Translations under genes and position numbers: made by a program
The notes under the pieces: generated by a model
What the model saw: the letters and a program-made list of their open reading frames with translations, nothing else
What the model was told of the DNA's origin: nothing
Database searches by the model: none
Shown: positions 1-10,498 of the stretch, piece after piece
Position numbering within the stretch: the stretch's first letter is position 1
Layout: each line of letters starts with the position of its first letter
Assembly (NCBI GenBank): GCA_029243485.1
Contig: JAQWRY010000073.1
Location: 83,468 to 147,467 of the forward strand
Length of the DNA: 64,000 nt
Source of the DNA: Candidatus Binatia bacterium
Lineage (GTDB): Bacteria > Desulfobacterota > Binatia > UBA12015
Reading direction: 5' to 3'

Positions 1-160
1 TTCATCACGCTCGTTTCCGGTGGCTTCGCCGGGCACCGGAGTGTCGGTGGGCGAGAGCGTTGCGACGATCCGGCGACTCGCCTCGGAGGACGCACGGCCG
101 GGCCACACCGAAGCCACTGTGGCGGGGCTCGCGGAGATCGAGCGCTTCGCCTTGTACTAG
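1..160 (+). CDS. C-terminal fragment of an unidentified protein
   Basis: An open frame enters from the left edge (first full codon at base 2) and stops with TAG at 158-160, giving about 52 residues. The end reads GVSVGESVATIRRLASED and finishes EIERFALY, an ordinary soluble helical protein by composition. The fragment is too short for me to name a family. It runs toward the convergent ABC-F gene, and the 80 bases between them hold nothing I recognise. Confidence 0.4.
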   Translation, partial: SSRSFPVASPGTGVSVGESVATIRRLASEDARPGHTEATVAGLAEIERFALY

Positions 161-242
161 GGGTTGCCGCTCGTCTCGGTCGGCGACCTGACGCGCTGGC
201 TCTAGAATGCGCTCGGACCAAGTCGATCTGCGCGGCGGTACG

Positions 243-1958
<1,716 letters not shown>

Positions 1959-1989
1959 GAGCGGGTCGCCCGCCCGTCGCCGAAGTGCG

Positions 1990-2422
1990 TTGATCGGCTC
2001 GAGGCTGGGCTACGAAACTACCGAGCGGATGCGTCCTCTCATCGTTGGGCTGTGCCTGCTTCTGGGGCCCCTCGGGGCGCCAGCGCAAGCCGCCCGGAAC
2101 GTGGCCTTTCCCGGGGCGGTGGGATTTGCGGCGGAGACTTTCGGCGGTCGTGGAGGGGACGTGTTCCTCGTGACGACCCTCGCCGACGACGGTCCAAGGA
2201 GCCTGTGCGAAGGCATCGACTCACAGGCGGGGCCGCGCATGATCGATCTTGCCTAAGCGCTCCGCATTCGCGGGAAGTCGCACCTGACGCTCGCGGGGCA
2301 GACCTCGGCCGGTGAGATCACGACGCGGGCTCGAACCGGGCGATCCCGCGGACCGCAACGACTACGAGGTCCGCCGGAAGTACACGAACCTCGAGGTCTA
2401 CCTGCACACGCTGACGCGCTGA
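1990..2422 (+). pseudogene. Pectate lyase remnant with an internal deletion
   Basis: The first frame starts with a signal-peptide-like segment (MRPLIVGLCLLLGPLG...) and continues ARNVAFPGAVGFAAETFGGR and DVFLVTTLADDGPRSL. This is the diagnostic N-terminus of secreted pectate-lyase beta-helix proteins. A TAA at 2254-2256 interrupts it, but the same frame goes on with RIRGKSHLTLAGQTSAG, matching the next conserved pectate-lyase strand (LTIAGQTSPG in typical members). From about 2340 another frame reads DPADRNDYEVRRKYTNLEVY and ends LHTLTR-stop, matching the calcium-binding C-terminal tail of the same family. The roughly 300-residue catalytic core is missing. I infer a decayed gene with a nonsense mutation and a large deletion. 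Confidence 0.7.
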
Positions 2423-2425
2423 GCG

Positions 2426-3355
2426 TCAGCTACCGGCCGAGGCAGTGCGGCGGCGGGCGCGCCACTGCGCGCGCTCGAGGTCTTCTTCCTGCGAAAGGAA
2501 GTTGAAGATCCGTCGGATGTAGCGGAAAGCGCCGCCGTATCGGGCAAACTCGGCGGGGTGGATCAGCACCGCCTCGAGCGGCATCGGGTCGTCCTCGGTC
2601 TTCGCGACCCGCAGGATGCAGGCGTAGCAGGGCGCTTGTATGCGTCCGCGATCGATCATGTATGTGAGGTACGCACCGGCCTGGACCTTGTGGGACACAC
2701 CGATCGACTTTGAGGTCTTCCAGTCGACCAGGAGCGGCACGCGCGAGCCGGGCCGCTCTTTGACCTCGTACTTCCGGTTCCAGGTCGACCTGGCCAAGAG
2801 GCGATCGAGGTCGGCGGTGCCGAACGCGTCTGCGGTGCCGGCCGACCAGATGCGCTCGTCCTCACTCCAGAGACGTTCTTCGATGCCTTCGGGGTCGGGT
2901 TCGAACGCGATGGCTTCGAGCCAATCCTTCGCGAGGCCGGCCGCGCGCGTGACGAGCGGCTCGGGCTCCGGCTCGTCGGTTCGATCGAGACCGGGGAGGG
3001 CGGCCTTCTCGCGGAGATGGTCTTCGAGAAGCGCGTGCGTGGCTGTTCCGAAGTCCGCGGCCACCTGCTTCTGGACGTCGCACGCGAGGTCGCGGCCGAG
3101 GCGCTTCTTCACGTCTCGGAGAACGGCCTTCGTCCGCACTTCGTCGAGATGCTTGCCGAGCACCGCGGCGACTTCTTCGAGGACCTTTTGGCGCTCGAGC
3201 TTGGCGGCCCACGTGGTGAGAAAGGGCTTGCCGATGCCTCGATCGATCACGGTGGTCGTGCGGGGCATGGGGCGGCGCTCCCCGTCGAGGACGTAGAAGT
3301 CTGCATCGGCGTGGGGGAGCTTGGGCTTACGGGGGCCGTTGCTGGCTTCGCTCAT
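2426..3355 (-). CDS. PD-(D/E)XK nuclease-like protein
   Basis: The product is 309 residues and soluble. About residues 175-230 hold GTADAFGTADLD followed by LLVDWKTSKSIG and QAGAYLTYM. These match the PD-(D/E)XK core order of acidic residue, then D-x-K, then the Q-x3-Y helix of RecB/Cas4-type exonuclease domains. An N-terminal charged helical region precedes the fold. No helicase or iron-sulfur cysteine cluster is present, so a stand-alone nuclease or a relative of phage/AddB nuclease modules is likely. The substrate is unknown. It converges on the pectate lyase remnant with a 3-base gap and diverges from the subtilase gene at 3418. Confidence 0.7.
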   Translation of the reverse strand: MSEASNGPRKPKLPHADADFYVLDGERRPMPRTTTVIDRGIGKPFLTTWAAKLERQKVLEEVAAVLGKHLDEVRTKAVLRDVKKRLGRDLACDVQKQVAADFGTATHALLEDHLREKAALPGLDRTDEPEPEPLVTRAAGLAKDWLEAIAFEPDPEGIEERLWSEDERIWSAGTADAFGTADLDRLLARSTWNRKYEVKERPGSRVPLLVDWKTSKSIGVSHKVQAGAYLTYMIDRGRIQAPCYACILRVAKTEDDPMPLEAVLIHPAEFARYGGAFRYIRRIFNFLSQEEDLERAQWRARRRTASAGS

Positions 3356-3417
3356 GGGCGATCCATAGAGACATGGGCAGGTTTCAACTCCAAACGGACT
3401 CGGTCACAATCTGCCTG

Positions 3418-5112
3418 ATGTTGCCTCTTCTACTCGCGATCATCGCCGGTCTCGCGGCCGTTCCGCATATCGCGTGCGCCGCGGAGAGCACGGAGATCGC
3501 CGTCCTCCTGCGCGACCGCGCGGGGCGCGACGCGGACCTCGACCTGCGCCCGCTCGAGCCGGCCGAGGTTGAGCTTCTGGAGGCCGCCGCAGCGGTCGGT
3601 CTCCTGCCGACCCGGCTGCAGGACAACGGGGCACAAGTCCTGGCGGTATCGGGCGGCGCCGATGGTCCGCGCCTTCGTGCCTTGCTCGCCGGCCTGCGAG
3701 GCTTGCCCGAGGTCGTCTACGCGGATCGAGTCATCAGAGTGGAGGAGGCGACCCCGCCGCCGGGTGGGACGCTCGATCGCATCATCGTGAAGCTCCGGGA
3801 TCCGGCCTCGCGCGACGCCTCGGATGCCGCGCGTCCCATGCCGCAGGAGAAGGTTCGGGAGCTCAGTCGGATTGCCGGCGTGTCCCTTTTCCACGAGCGG
3901 CCGGTCTCCGGCGGTGCGTACGCACTGCGACTGTTCCAGAAGATGCCCGATGCATCGGTCACGGCCATCGCGAAGCGGTTGTCGCAGGATCCGTCCGTCG
4001 CCTACGCCGAGCCGACCGTGCGGGGCCGTTTTCAGGCGCGCCCGAACGATCCTCTGTACGCCGACCAGTGGCCTCTCTTCGATAGCGCCGGCGGCGTGAA
4101 TGCTCCGGGCGCTTGGAAGCGGACCCGAGGGAGCGCGGACGTCGTCGTCGCGATTCTGGATTCAGGGATTCGGCCGGAGCATCCGGACCTGCGTGGACGG
4201 TTGTTACCCGGCTATGACTTCGTGAGCGACGTGCGCCGCTCGAACGACTTCGACGGTCGGGACGCGGATCCGACGGATCCCGGTGATGCGACGTTCTCCG
4301 CGGAGTGCGCGATCGGCGCCCCGGCGACGGTCTCTACGTGGCACGGGACGCACGTCGCCGGAACGGTCGGTGCGGCGACCGACAACCGTACGGGCGTCGC
4401 CGGGGTTGATTGGAAGGCGAGGATTCTTCCCGTGCGGGTGGGGGCGAAGTGCGGCATCGATCCGATCGACCTCGTCGATGCGATCCGCTGGTCCGCGGGT
4501 GCTCTGGAACCCGGTGTCCGGATCGCCGACGTGGGGCCGGGGCCGGCGACCCCAGCGCGCATCCTGAACCTCAGCATGGAGTTCCCCGGTGCCTGCCCTC
4601 AGTCGCTGCAGGACGCGATCACGGACGCGGTCGCCGCCGGCGCCCTCGTCGTCGCGGCGGCCGGGAACGCCGGCCAGCCCGCGGGCGGCTTCCATCCTGC
4701 CAACTGCCAAGGCGTGCTCGTCGTGCACGGGAACGACGCCGCAGGCGCACACGCGGCGTATTCGAACTATGGCGATGTCGACGTGTCGGCGCCCGGCGGG
4801 TCGACGTCGATGGACGTACGGCGCGGAATCCTCTCGACGGTAGTCGCCGGACGCAAGACCGCCGGCGCACCCGACTACGCGTTCAAAGAGGGCACGAGCA
4901 TGGCGGCGCCGATGGTCGCCGGCGTTGCTTCCCTGGCGCTCTCCGTCGCCCCGGACCTGACCCCCGGGAACCTGCACACTCTTCTCGAAGCCACGTCTCG
5001 GCCGTTTCCGGTCGGGACCGGCGCGGACTGTTCCGATTCCGGCAGCCGCTCGTGTGGTGCGGGGATCGTTGATGCGGGGGCGGCGGTCGCCGCGGCGGCT
5101 GCCGTGGATTGA
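3418..5112 (+). CDS. Secreted S8 subtilisin-like serine protease
   Basis: I chose ATG 3418 because it is followed directly by the signal peptide MLPLLLAIIAGLAAVPHIAC; an earlier in-frame ATG at 3373 would add 15 residues that do not fit a leader. The mature region starts with an I9-like propeptide (about residues 25-205). The catalytic domain has Asp in AILDSGIRPEHPDL, His in WHGTHVAGTVGA, the oxyanion Asn in VVAAAGNAG and Ser in EGTSMAAPMVAG, so the triad is complete. The length is 564 residues. An acidic loop (FDGRDADPTDPGD) may bind calcium. It is probably an extracellular or periplasmic protease. A lipoprotein hydrolase follows 64 bases downstream on the same strand. Confidence 0.93.
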   Translation: MLPLLLAIIAGLAAVPHIACAAESTEIAVLLRDRAGRDADLDLRPLEPAEVELLEAAAAVGLLPTRLQDNGAQVLAVSGGADGPRLRALLAGLRGLPEVVYADRVIRVEEATPPPGGTLDRIIVKLRDPASRDASDAARPMPQEKVRELSRIAGVSLFHERPVSGGAYALRLFQKMPDASVTAIAKRLSQDPSVAYAEPTVRGRFQARPNDPLYADQWPLFDSAGGVNAPGAWKRTRGSADVVVAILDSGIRPEHPDLRGRLLPGYDFVSDVRRSNDFDGRDADPTDPGDATFSAECAIGAPATVSTWHGTHVAGTVGAATDNRTGVAGVDWKARILPVRVGAKCGIDPIDLVDAIRWSAGALEPGVRIADVGPGPATPARILNLSMEFPGACPQSLQDAITDAVAAGALVVAAAGNAGQPAGGFHPANCQGVLVVHGNDAAGAHAAYSNYGDVDVSAPGGSTSMDVRRGILSTVVAGRKTAGAPDYAFKEGTSMAAPMVAGVASLALSVAPDLTPGNLHTLLEATSRPFPVGTGADCSDSGSRSCGAGIVDAGAAVAAAAAVD

Positions 5113-5176
5113 CCTGCCGGTCGGTGCGGTGAATCTGGCCGTTGGCGGGCGGCCTCGCAGATGGCAGGATCTTTCG

Positions 5177-6295
5177 ATGCTACCGACCGTTCGTCGTGCC
5201 CGTGCTTGCCTGATTCTCCTCTTCGCCGTCACAGTCGTCGCTGGCTGTGGTGACAGTGCGACGACCGGAAGCAGTTCGTCGCCCGGGGGCGCCCCCGTCG
5301 CGGCGGCGGATCCCGCGCAGCCGGGGCCGTATCCCGTCGGCGTCACGCGAATCGAACTGTACGACGAAGCGCGCGATCGCGTCGTCCTCACCGAGATCTG
5401 GTACCCTGCCGCCGAATCCGCCCGCGACCAGCCTCCCGCCCCGGCGACGAGCTACCTCCCGCCGGACCTCGCCTTCCTCGCGGACAACGCGACGATTCCG
5501 CTCGTCGCTGTGCGCGACGTTTCGCTGGCTGACGATGGGCCGTATCCGCTGATCGCGTTCTCGCACGGTTCCGGCGGGATCCGGTTCCAGAACACGTTCC
5601 AGTGCGAGCACCTGGCGAGTCATGGCTTCGTCGTGATCGCGCCGGATCACCAGGGGAACACGTTCTTCGACAGTTCGGGCACTACGGAGGGGTTGCGGGA
5701 GGCGCGACCTCTCGATGTACTTTATCTCCTCGATCAGTTCAGCACCTTCACGTCGCAGTCGGGCAATCGATTCGAGGGGTGGATCGATCTCGACAAGGGC
5801 TTCGGCGTGACTGGACACTCCCTCGGCGCCTTCACCTCAATGGCCGCTGCGAGCATGGACTCACGCGTCGTCGCCTCACTGCCCATGGCTCTCGGTGGGC
5901 CGGTGTCCGACACCTACGATGCGGCGACGTTGCTCATGCTGGCGACCGTCGACAACACGATCGGCCCCGAGGGCAACGCCGCCGTCCGCGCTACGTACGA
6001 CCTGGTTCCGGGACCGCGGTTCCTCGCAGAATTGGTTGATGCGGGGCACTTCAGCTTCAGCTTCGCCTGTCAGACCGGACTCGGGATCGGGGATGGCGAT
6101 GGCTGCGGGACGAGCACGCGGTTCGACGGCTCTCCGGTGACGTTCATCTCGGACCTGCGGGTCTGGGAGATCGTGAACACCTATTCTGCGGCGCTCTTCG
6201 GGCGCTACATCAACGGCATTCAGGAGTATGACGAATTCCTGAGTTCGACTCTCGACCCGGAGGTGAATCGGTATGTCGCCGACCCGAACCGTTGA
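5177..6295 (+). CDS. Alpha/beta hydrolase lipoprotein (PAF-acetylhydrolase / dienelactone hydrolase-like)
   Basis: The start at 5177 gives a lipoprotein signal, ACLILLFAVTVVAGCGDS, with a lipobox cysteine near residue 22, then a Ser/Pro/Ala linker. The hydrolase domain has the oxyanion strand LIAFSHGSGG, the nucleophile elbow GHSLGAF and a late acid/His region (LVDAGHFSFSF). The GHSLG elbow and the long insertion resemble the chlorophyllase/PAF-acetylhydrolase group. It is 372 residues and anchored on the periplasmic side of an envelope membrane. The true ester substrate cannot be read from sequence. The frame is open further upstream from 5054 but would overlap the protease gene and lose the lipobox position. 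Confidence 0.85.
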   Translation: MLPTVRRARACLILLFAVTVVAGCGDSATTGSSSSPGGAPVAAADPAQPGPYPVGVTRIELYDEARDRVVLTEIWYPAAESARDQPPAPATSYLPPDLAFLADNATIPLVAVRDVSLADDGPYPLIAFSHGSGGIRFQNTFQCEHLASHGFVVIAPDHQGNTFFDSSGTTEGLREARPLDVLYLLDQFSTFTSQSGNRFEGWIDLDKGFGVTGHSLGAFTSMAAASMDSRVVASLPMALGGPVSDTYDAATLLMLATVDNTIGPEGNAAVRATYDLVPGPRFLAELVDAGHFSFSFACQTGLGIGDGDGCGTSTRFDGSPVTFISDLRVWEIVNTYSAALFGRYINGIQEYDEFLSSTLDPEVNRYVADPNR

Positions 6296-6385
6296 GCCGG
6301 CTCTTGACGCAACGATTGGCCGCGGGCGAGATCCGAGTCCTACCAGGCGGCCCGAGACGTCCGCGTGCACACGCCGGGTTGACTG

Positions 6386-6793
6386 ATGCTGACCACGGAG
6401 CAGCTTCAGGCCACGATGAAAGGCTTGTTTCCCGAAGTGCTGGGAGTGCGCCTCATGGAAGCGACGGAGGATCGCATCGTCGCCGAGATGGATCCCCGCG
6501 AAGACCTCTGCACGCTACCCGGCCGGATTCACGGCGGTGCGCTCATGGCCTTCGCGGACACGCTCGGCGCTTACGGCACCTTTCTCAACCTGCCCAAGGG
6601 TGCCGGCACGACCACGATCGAATCGAAGACGAACTTCTTTGCGAGTCCGAAGTTCGGTGTTCCGATTCAAGCCGTCTCGACACCACTGCATCGCGGCCGA
6701 AGCACGATGGTGTGGCAGACGAGAATGGAATCGGCAGGACGGTTGGTCGCCCTCGTCACGCAGACCCAGATGGTTCTGTTCCTCGAGGGCTGA
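6386..6793 (+). CDS. PaaI-like hotdog thioesterase
   Basis: A single hotdog domain of 135 residues carries HGGALMAFADTLGAYGTF, the PaaI-family signature in which the HGG strand and the aspartate-bearing central helix form the acyl-CoA site. Later strands (TTTIESKTNFFASPKFG) complete the fold. Members hydrolyse aryl- or acyl-CoA esters in the cytosol, usually as tetramers. The substrate here is unknown. It is followed by a convergent RRM gene. Confidence 0.88.
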   Translation: MLTTEQLQATMKGLFPEVLGVRLMEATEDRIVAEMDPREDLCTLPGRIHGGALMAFADTLGAYGTFLNLPKGAGTTTIESKTNFFASPKFGVPIQAVSTPLHRGRSTMVWQTRMESAGRLVALVTQTQMVLFLEG

Positions 6794-6796
6794 TGT

Positions 6797-6826
6797 CGGC
6801 GGAACGCGCGCCGCGCGCTGCCGCCT
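6797..6826. other. GC-rich inverted repeat between convergent genes
   Basis: GGCGG at 6798-6802 and CCGCC at 6821-6825 flank an alternating CGCGCG core, forming a strong hairpin between the stops of the thioesterase gene (6793) and the RRM gene (6837). There is no run of T on either side, so a canonical Rho-independent terminator is not shown; a transcription-attenuating structure is possible. Confidence 0.35.
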
Positions 6827-6836
6827 GAGGTGTAGG

Positions 6837-7304
6837 TCAGAGACTACGCTTCTTGCGGCGAAGGTTGCGTCGGCTGCCCTTGGGCTTACCGGCACCACCG
6901 CGCGGTCCACCTGGACCGCCGCTACCACCACCACCGCCACCACCGCCACCACCACCGAACGGTGAGGGGCCGCCGAAGTCGGGTCCTCCCTGGTTCGGAT
7001 TGAAGGAGGGGGTACGGGGGCGACGTTCCTGCGCTTCGTTCACGCGTAGCGCGCGACCGTTCAGCTCGAAGCCGTCGAAGCGCTGCGTCGCAGTGGTAGC
7101 TGCGGACGAGTCCGAGAACTCCACGAAAGCGAACCCACGAGGTCGACCGGTTTCGCGGTCCGTGGGGAGAAAGACCTCGGCGATCTCGCCGATGTCTCCG
7201 AACAGTTTCTCGAGCTCAGCCTTCGTCGTGTCGAAGCTCACGTTCCCAACAAACAGTTTTGCGCTAATGATGTCCTCCAGGTTCGATGGTGGCCGATGGG
7301 CCAC
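6837..7304 (-). CDS. RRM-domain RNA-binding protein with glycine-rich tail
   Basis: One RNA-recognition motif carries RNP2 KLFVGNVSF and RNP1 RGFAFVEF, followed by a tail of glycine runs and a basic end (GSRRNLRRKKRSL), the layout of bacterial cold-inducible RRM proteins that bind RNA. The outer limit given here is a GTG at 7304. That start has no ribosome-binding site and adds 12 residues not expected before the first RRM strand. An exact GGAGG lies 5 bases upstream of an in-frame ATT at 7268-7266, which would start the protein one residue before SAKLFVGN. I think the ATT start is the likely one. The product is 155 or 143 residues. Confidence 0.88.
   Translation of the reverse strand: MAHRPPSNLEDIISAKLFVGNVSFDTTKAELEKLFGDIGEIAEVFLPTDRETGRPRGFAFVEFSDSSAATTATQRFDGFELNGRALRVNEAQERRPRTPSFNPNQGGPDFGGPSPFGGGGGGGGGGGSGGPGGPRGGAGKPKGSRRNLRRKKRSL
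7274..7278 (-). promoter_or_regulatory. Shine-Dalgarno site pointing to an ATT start
   Basis: The minus strand reads GGAGG, then ACATC, then ATT AGC GCA AAA CTG. The spacing of 5 bases is normal for an ATT initiator at 7268-7266, and no ATG, GTG or TTG lies at a comparable distance. This argues for a rare ATT start of the RRM gene. Confidence 0.5.
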
Positions 7305-7405
7305 GCGGACGACGGACCACCAAGGCCCACCTCCACTTTGGCCTTACCATAACAGGCGAAACCGCGGTCTACAGGGCCTAGAATCCATGTGGGCCCAGAC
7401 AAGGG

Positions 7406-8080
7406 ATGGCCGGTTCCGGCCGGCCTCGACGGGGTTCTGAGGGGTCGTGTACACTTTGGTTTGCAGCGGGAGAGGGGCTGGTGGGGTGGCGGAGGGGCGG
7501 AGGAGCCGCTGGATCAAGGCGGAGAATCGCGGCGGTGGTGGTCGCGACCGTCGCCCTGGGTGGTCCGGCGACCCGACAGGCCCAAACCGTTGCGCCGTCT
7601 GGGTTTCTGGGGGCGGATGCGTCGTCGCTGGCCAAGGGCCAGGACGACCAACCCAAGCTTTTCTACCTGGACCAGGTGGTCAGCTGGAAGAGTTTTGGAT
7701 GCCGTTCTGCTCGGTCCGGTGACGATTTGGCGAAATCTGGGAAGTGAGGGGCATTTCACAGACCGACGAGCAGACGCTGGCGAACAGCTTGCATGGTCTG
7801 CTGTACCGCGTTCTCGCAAAGGACTGGCAGATGGCCACTGCGCGGGGGCCCAATACGCTCCGTTTCCAGGTGGCGCTCACCCAACTCGACGGCAGTGACG
7901 TCGTCTTGAACGTGGGGTCGACGGCCGCATCGGGCAGAAGCGCCTGATGGGGCTCGTGGGAGAAGTGGAGCGACGTCGACTCGGCCATGGAGTACTGGGG
8001 CGAGATGTTCCGCTCCGATTTCTGTGAGCAGCGTGGTGCGGGCAGCTGCACGAAGCCCGAGGCCGACGACCTTTTAGGGT
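7406..8080 (+). pseudogene. Frameshifted DUF3313-family lipoprotein gene
   Basis: Pieces of one DUF3313-like protein appear in successive frames. Frame 2 reads RRRIAAVVVATVALGG, then RQAQTVAPSGFLG and LFYLDQVVSWKSF. Frame 3 continues DAVLLGPVTIWRNLGSE. Frame 1 carries ISQTDEQTLANSLHGLLYRV, then PNTLRFQVALTQLDGSDVVL. After a TGA at 7945 the same frame 1 gives WGSWEKWSDVDSAMEYWG. The order matches typical members (leader, TRQAQ..SGFL, DPVTVW, helix, LRVALT, WDDV..AF..WA). The lipobox cysteine seems replaced (LGGPAT). At least two frameshifts, a nonsense codon and a short deletion make it non-functional. I infer recent decay because most of the length is still readable. Confidence 0.72.
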
Positions 8081-8254
8081 CCTGGCCGGCGTCGCGTGCG
8101 GTAGTGGTGGAAGGACTGCACGCAGAGGCGTACACTGGGCTCGGAAGCGGCCGGAGCGAGTTGAATCTCCGGCTCGAGGACCGAGGGGCCGGTAGACAGC
8201 CGGTGTCCGCGGGGGGCGGTAGGGTGTGGTGATGGGGACGCGGAGGAAACCTCG

Positions 8255-9772
8255 ATGACGGTGGCGGAACTCGTTGCGTTCGTTCCGTTCGTGCTGCAGG
8301 CCGTTTTTCTGGTCGGCGGTGTGGTCCTGCTGGTCTGGCTAGCCTCGGTGCGCCGGGGATTGTCGGCGTTGGAGTCGGCGACGTTGGATCAGGCCGAGGA
8401 GGCGGAGCGGAGTCGCGACGCGAACCTCGCGGCGCAGGCAACCCAGGTAGCCCTGGCCTCACGCCTCGAAGCGATCGAGAAGGCGCACGTCGATGCCGAG
8501 AAGCGCCTTCGCGAAGAGATCGGCCAGAATCGACGCGAGGCAGCCGACAACGCACGGATCGGTCGCGAAGAACTCGGCGCCACGCTCGGTCGCGTGGCCG
8601 ACTCGATGCAGGAGCGGCTCGGCGAGATGGCGACCGCGCAGGCTGCTCGCCTCGACGCCTTCTCGACCCGCCTCGAGGGGCAAGCGGCCGCGAATGAGAA
8701 GAAGCTCACGTCGCTCACGCGCTCGAACGAAGAAAAACTCGAGCAGCTACGGCAGGCGGTCGACGACCGGCTCGGGCAGATGCGGCGAGACAACGGCGAG
8801 CAGCTCGAGCGCATGCGGGCCACGGTGGACGAGAAGCTCCAGGGTACACTCGAAAAGCGCCTGGGCGAGTCGTTCAAGCAGGTTTCGGAGCGCCTCGAGC
8901 AGGTGCATCAAGGCCTCGGCGAAATGCAGACGCTCGCCGGTGGCGTGGGGGATCTCAAGCGCGTCCTGTCGAACGTGAAGCTCCGCGGCGGCTGGGGAGA
9001 GGTGCAGTTGGGGGCGCTCCTCGAGGACATGCTCACGCCGGACCAATACGTCCGCAACGTGCGCCCGCGCGAGGAGAGCGCCGAGGTCGTGGAATTCGCG
9101 ATTCGGCTGCCCGGCAAAGAGGGCGATCCGGACGACGCCGTCTGGCTCCCTATCGACGCGAAGTTCCCGCTCGAGGATTATCAGCGCCTCGTCGACGCGA
9201 GTGAGGCGGGGGACCGCGTCGCTCTGGAGGCCGCCGCAAAGGATCTCGAGAGGCAGATCCTGAGCTGTGCGAAGGACATCTCGACGAAGTACATCCACCC
9301 GCCTCTCACGACGGACTTCGCCGTGATGTTTCTACCGACCGAGGGCTTGTACGCCGAGATCGTTCGCCGGCCTGGGCTCGTGGACCGGCTTCAGCGCGAG
9401 CGCCGTGTGGTCGTGGCCGGACCGTCGACCTTTGCGGGGCTCTTGAACAGCCTGCAGATGGGGTTCCGGACCTTGGCTATCCAGGAGCGCTCCAGCGAGG
9501 TTTGGCAGTTGCTCGGCGCCGTGAAGACGGAGTTCGGGAAGTTCGGTGACACGCTCGATGGCGTCAACAGGAAGCTGGCGCAGGCCTCGAAGACGATGGA
9601 CGACGCCGCGAGGCGCTCGCGCGCGATCGAGCGGAAGCTGCGCGATGTGGAAGAGATCCCTGTGGGGGGCGGTACGTTGGGGGTGCTCGAAGAGGGGCTG
9701 GACGCCGACGCTTCGTCTGAAGGAGAGAGTAGCGAGGAGGCTGCGCGGCATGCGCGTGTGGCTGTGGCCTGA
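8255..9772 (+). CDS. rmuC: DNA recombination protein RmuC
   Basis: This 505-residue protein has an N-terminal membrane segment (about residues 5-30), a long coiled coil (about 40-225) and the RmuC nuclease-like domain (about 225-480). The core includes LRGGWGEVQLGALLEDML, WLPIDAKFPLEDYQRL and VMFLPTEGLYAEI. The D-A-K element corresponds to the PD-(D/E)XK-type site of the family. RmuC limits recombination at inverted repeats and is linked to DNA repair and phage restriction. A clear GGAGGAAACC ribosome-binding site precedes ATG 8255. The last 23 bases overlap the next gene. Confidence 0.94.
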   Translation: MTVAELVAFVPFVLQAVFLVGGVVLLVWLASVRRGLSALESATLDQAEEAERSRDANLAAQATQVALASRLEAIEKAHVDAEKRLREEIGQNRREAADNARIGREELGATLGRVADSMQERLGEMATAQAARLDAFSTRLEGQAAANEKKLTSLTRSNEEKLEQLRQAVDDRLGQMRRDNGEQLERMRATVDEKLQGTLEKRLGESFKQVSERLEQVHQGLGEMQTLAGGVGDLKRVLSNVKLRGGWGEVQLGALLEDMLTPDQYVRNVRPREESAEVVEFAIRLPGKEGDPDDAVWLPIDAKFPLEDYQRLVDASEAGDRVALEAAAKDLERQILSCAKDISTKYIHPPLTTDFAVMFLPTEGLYAEIVRRPGLVDRLQRERRVVVAGPSTFAGLLNSLQMGFRTLAIQERSSEVWQLLGAVKTEFGKFGDTLDGVNRKLAQASKTMDDAARRSRAIERKLRDVEEIPVGGGTLGVLEEGLDADASSEGESSEEAARHARVAVA

Positions 9773-10448
9773 CGCGCGTCGGCGCATCTGCGCCGGATGG
9801 ATGGGTCTCATGCTGGCGTTGGCCGCTCCGGTGGCGGCGCGGGAGCCTGCGCCGGAGATCGATCCTGCTTCGGAGCCCGAACCTGCGCCCGAACCGCCGT
9901 CGGACCTGCCCCATGCGCACGTCTCGGCCGGGGACATTTCAGTGGGTGCCTCCGGCGGTTTTGGCTTCGGATTCGTCCGAGCTCCGGCGTACCGCGGGGG
10001 CGAGACCGACGACGTGAACGCGATCGCTCTGTTTCCGCAGATCGGGTACCGCGTGACGGATCGCTTGGGCGGAGACGGATGGTACGCGGGTTCGTTCGAA
10101 GTTCTGCTCGAAGGGAACCTTCTGTGGGAAACGCACCCGCACAGCGGTTTCGGCGGCGGGGCGGGGCTGCTGTTGCGCTACGATCTCCTGTCGGTCCCCT
10201 ACGTGATCCCGTTCGGGGAGATCGGCGGCGGCATGCTCGATCTGGACTTCGGGCTCGACGACCAGGCCGACGGCTTCAACTTCTCGCTGCACGGCGGGGC
10301 GGGCGTGCGCTACTTCATCACGCCCAACTGGTCGGCCTCGCTCGCCTGCCGGTGGCAGCACATCTCCAACGCTGGGACCACGCTGCCGAACGACGGTATC
10401 GACATGATTCAGCCGCTGTTGGGGCTGTCTTACGTCTTCGACCGCTAA
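9750..10448 (+). CDS. PagL-like lipid A 3-O-deacylase (acyloxyacyl hydrolase)
   Basis: The ATG at 9750 follows a GGAGG at 9736 and yields a signal peptide ending near PVAAREP, then a Pro/Glu/Ala spacer and an outer-membrane beta-barrel of alternating aromatic strands. The motif RWQHISNAG near the C-terminus carries the His-x-Ser pair of PagL, with NDGID as the following conserved part. The final residue pattern (SYVFDR) is barrel-like but not the usual terminal Phe. Such enzymes trim lipid A at the outer membrane, which is direct evidence for LPS in this organism. The length is 232 residues. It is translationally coupled to rmuC. Confidence 0.82.
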   Translation: MRVWLWPDARRRICAGWMGLMLALAAPVAAREPAPEIDPASEPEPAPEPPSDLPHAHVSAGDISVGASGGFGFGFVRAPAYRGGETDDVNAIALFPQIGYRVTDRLGGDGWYAGSFEVLLEGNLLWETHPHSGFGGGAGLLLRYDLLSVPYVIPFGEIGGGMLDLDFGLDDQADGFNFSLHGGAGVRYFITPNWSASLACRWQHISNAGTTLPNDGIDMIQPLLGLSYVFDR

Positions 10449-10498
10449 TCGACCGCCCGCGGGTCGCGTGGACGCGGCGGACCGGCCGCCTCGGCGCT

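Noticed and set aside
6900..6960. Run of CCA/CCG triplets resembling a microsatellite
   Set aside because: It encodes the glycine-rich tail of the RRM protein in frame; no independent repeat unit is needed.
10449..10498. GC-rich inverted repeat between pagL-like and WYL genes as terminator
   Set aside because: Some short complementarity exists but no T-run and no stable stem long enough to call.
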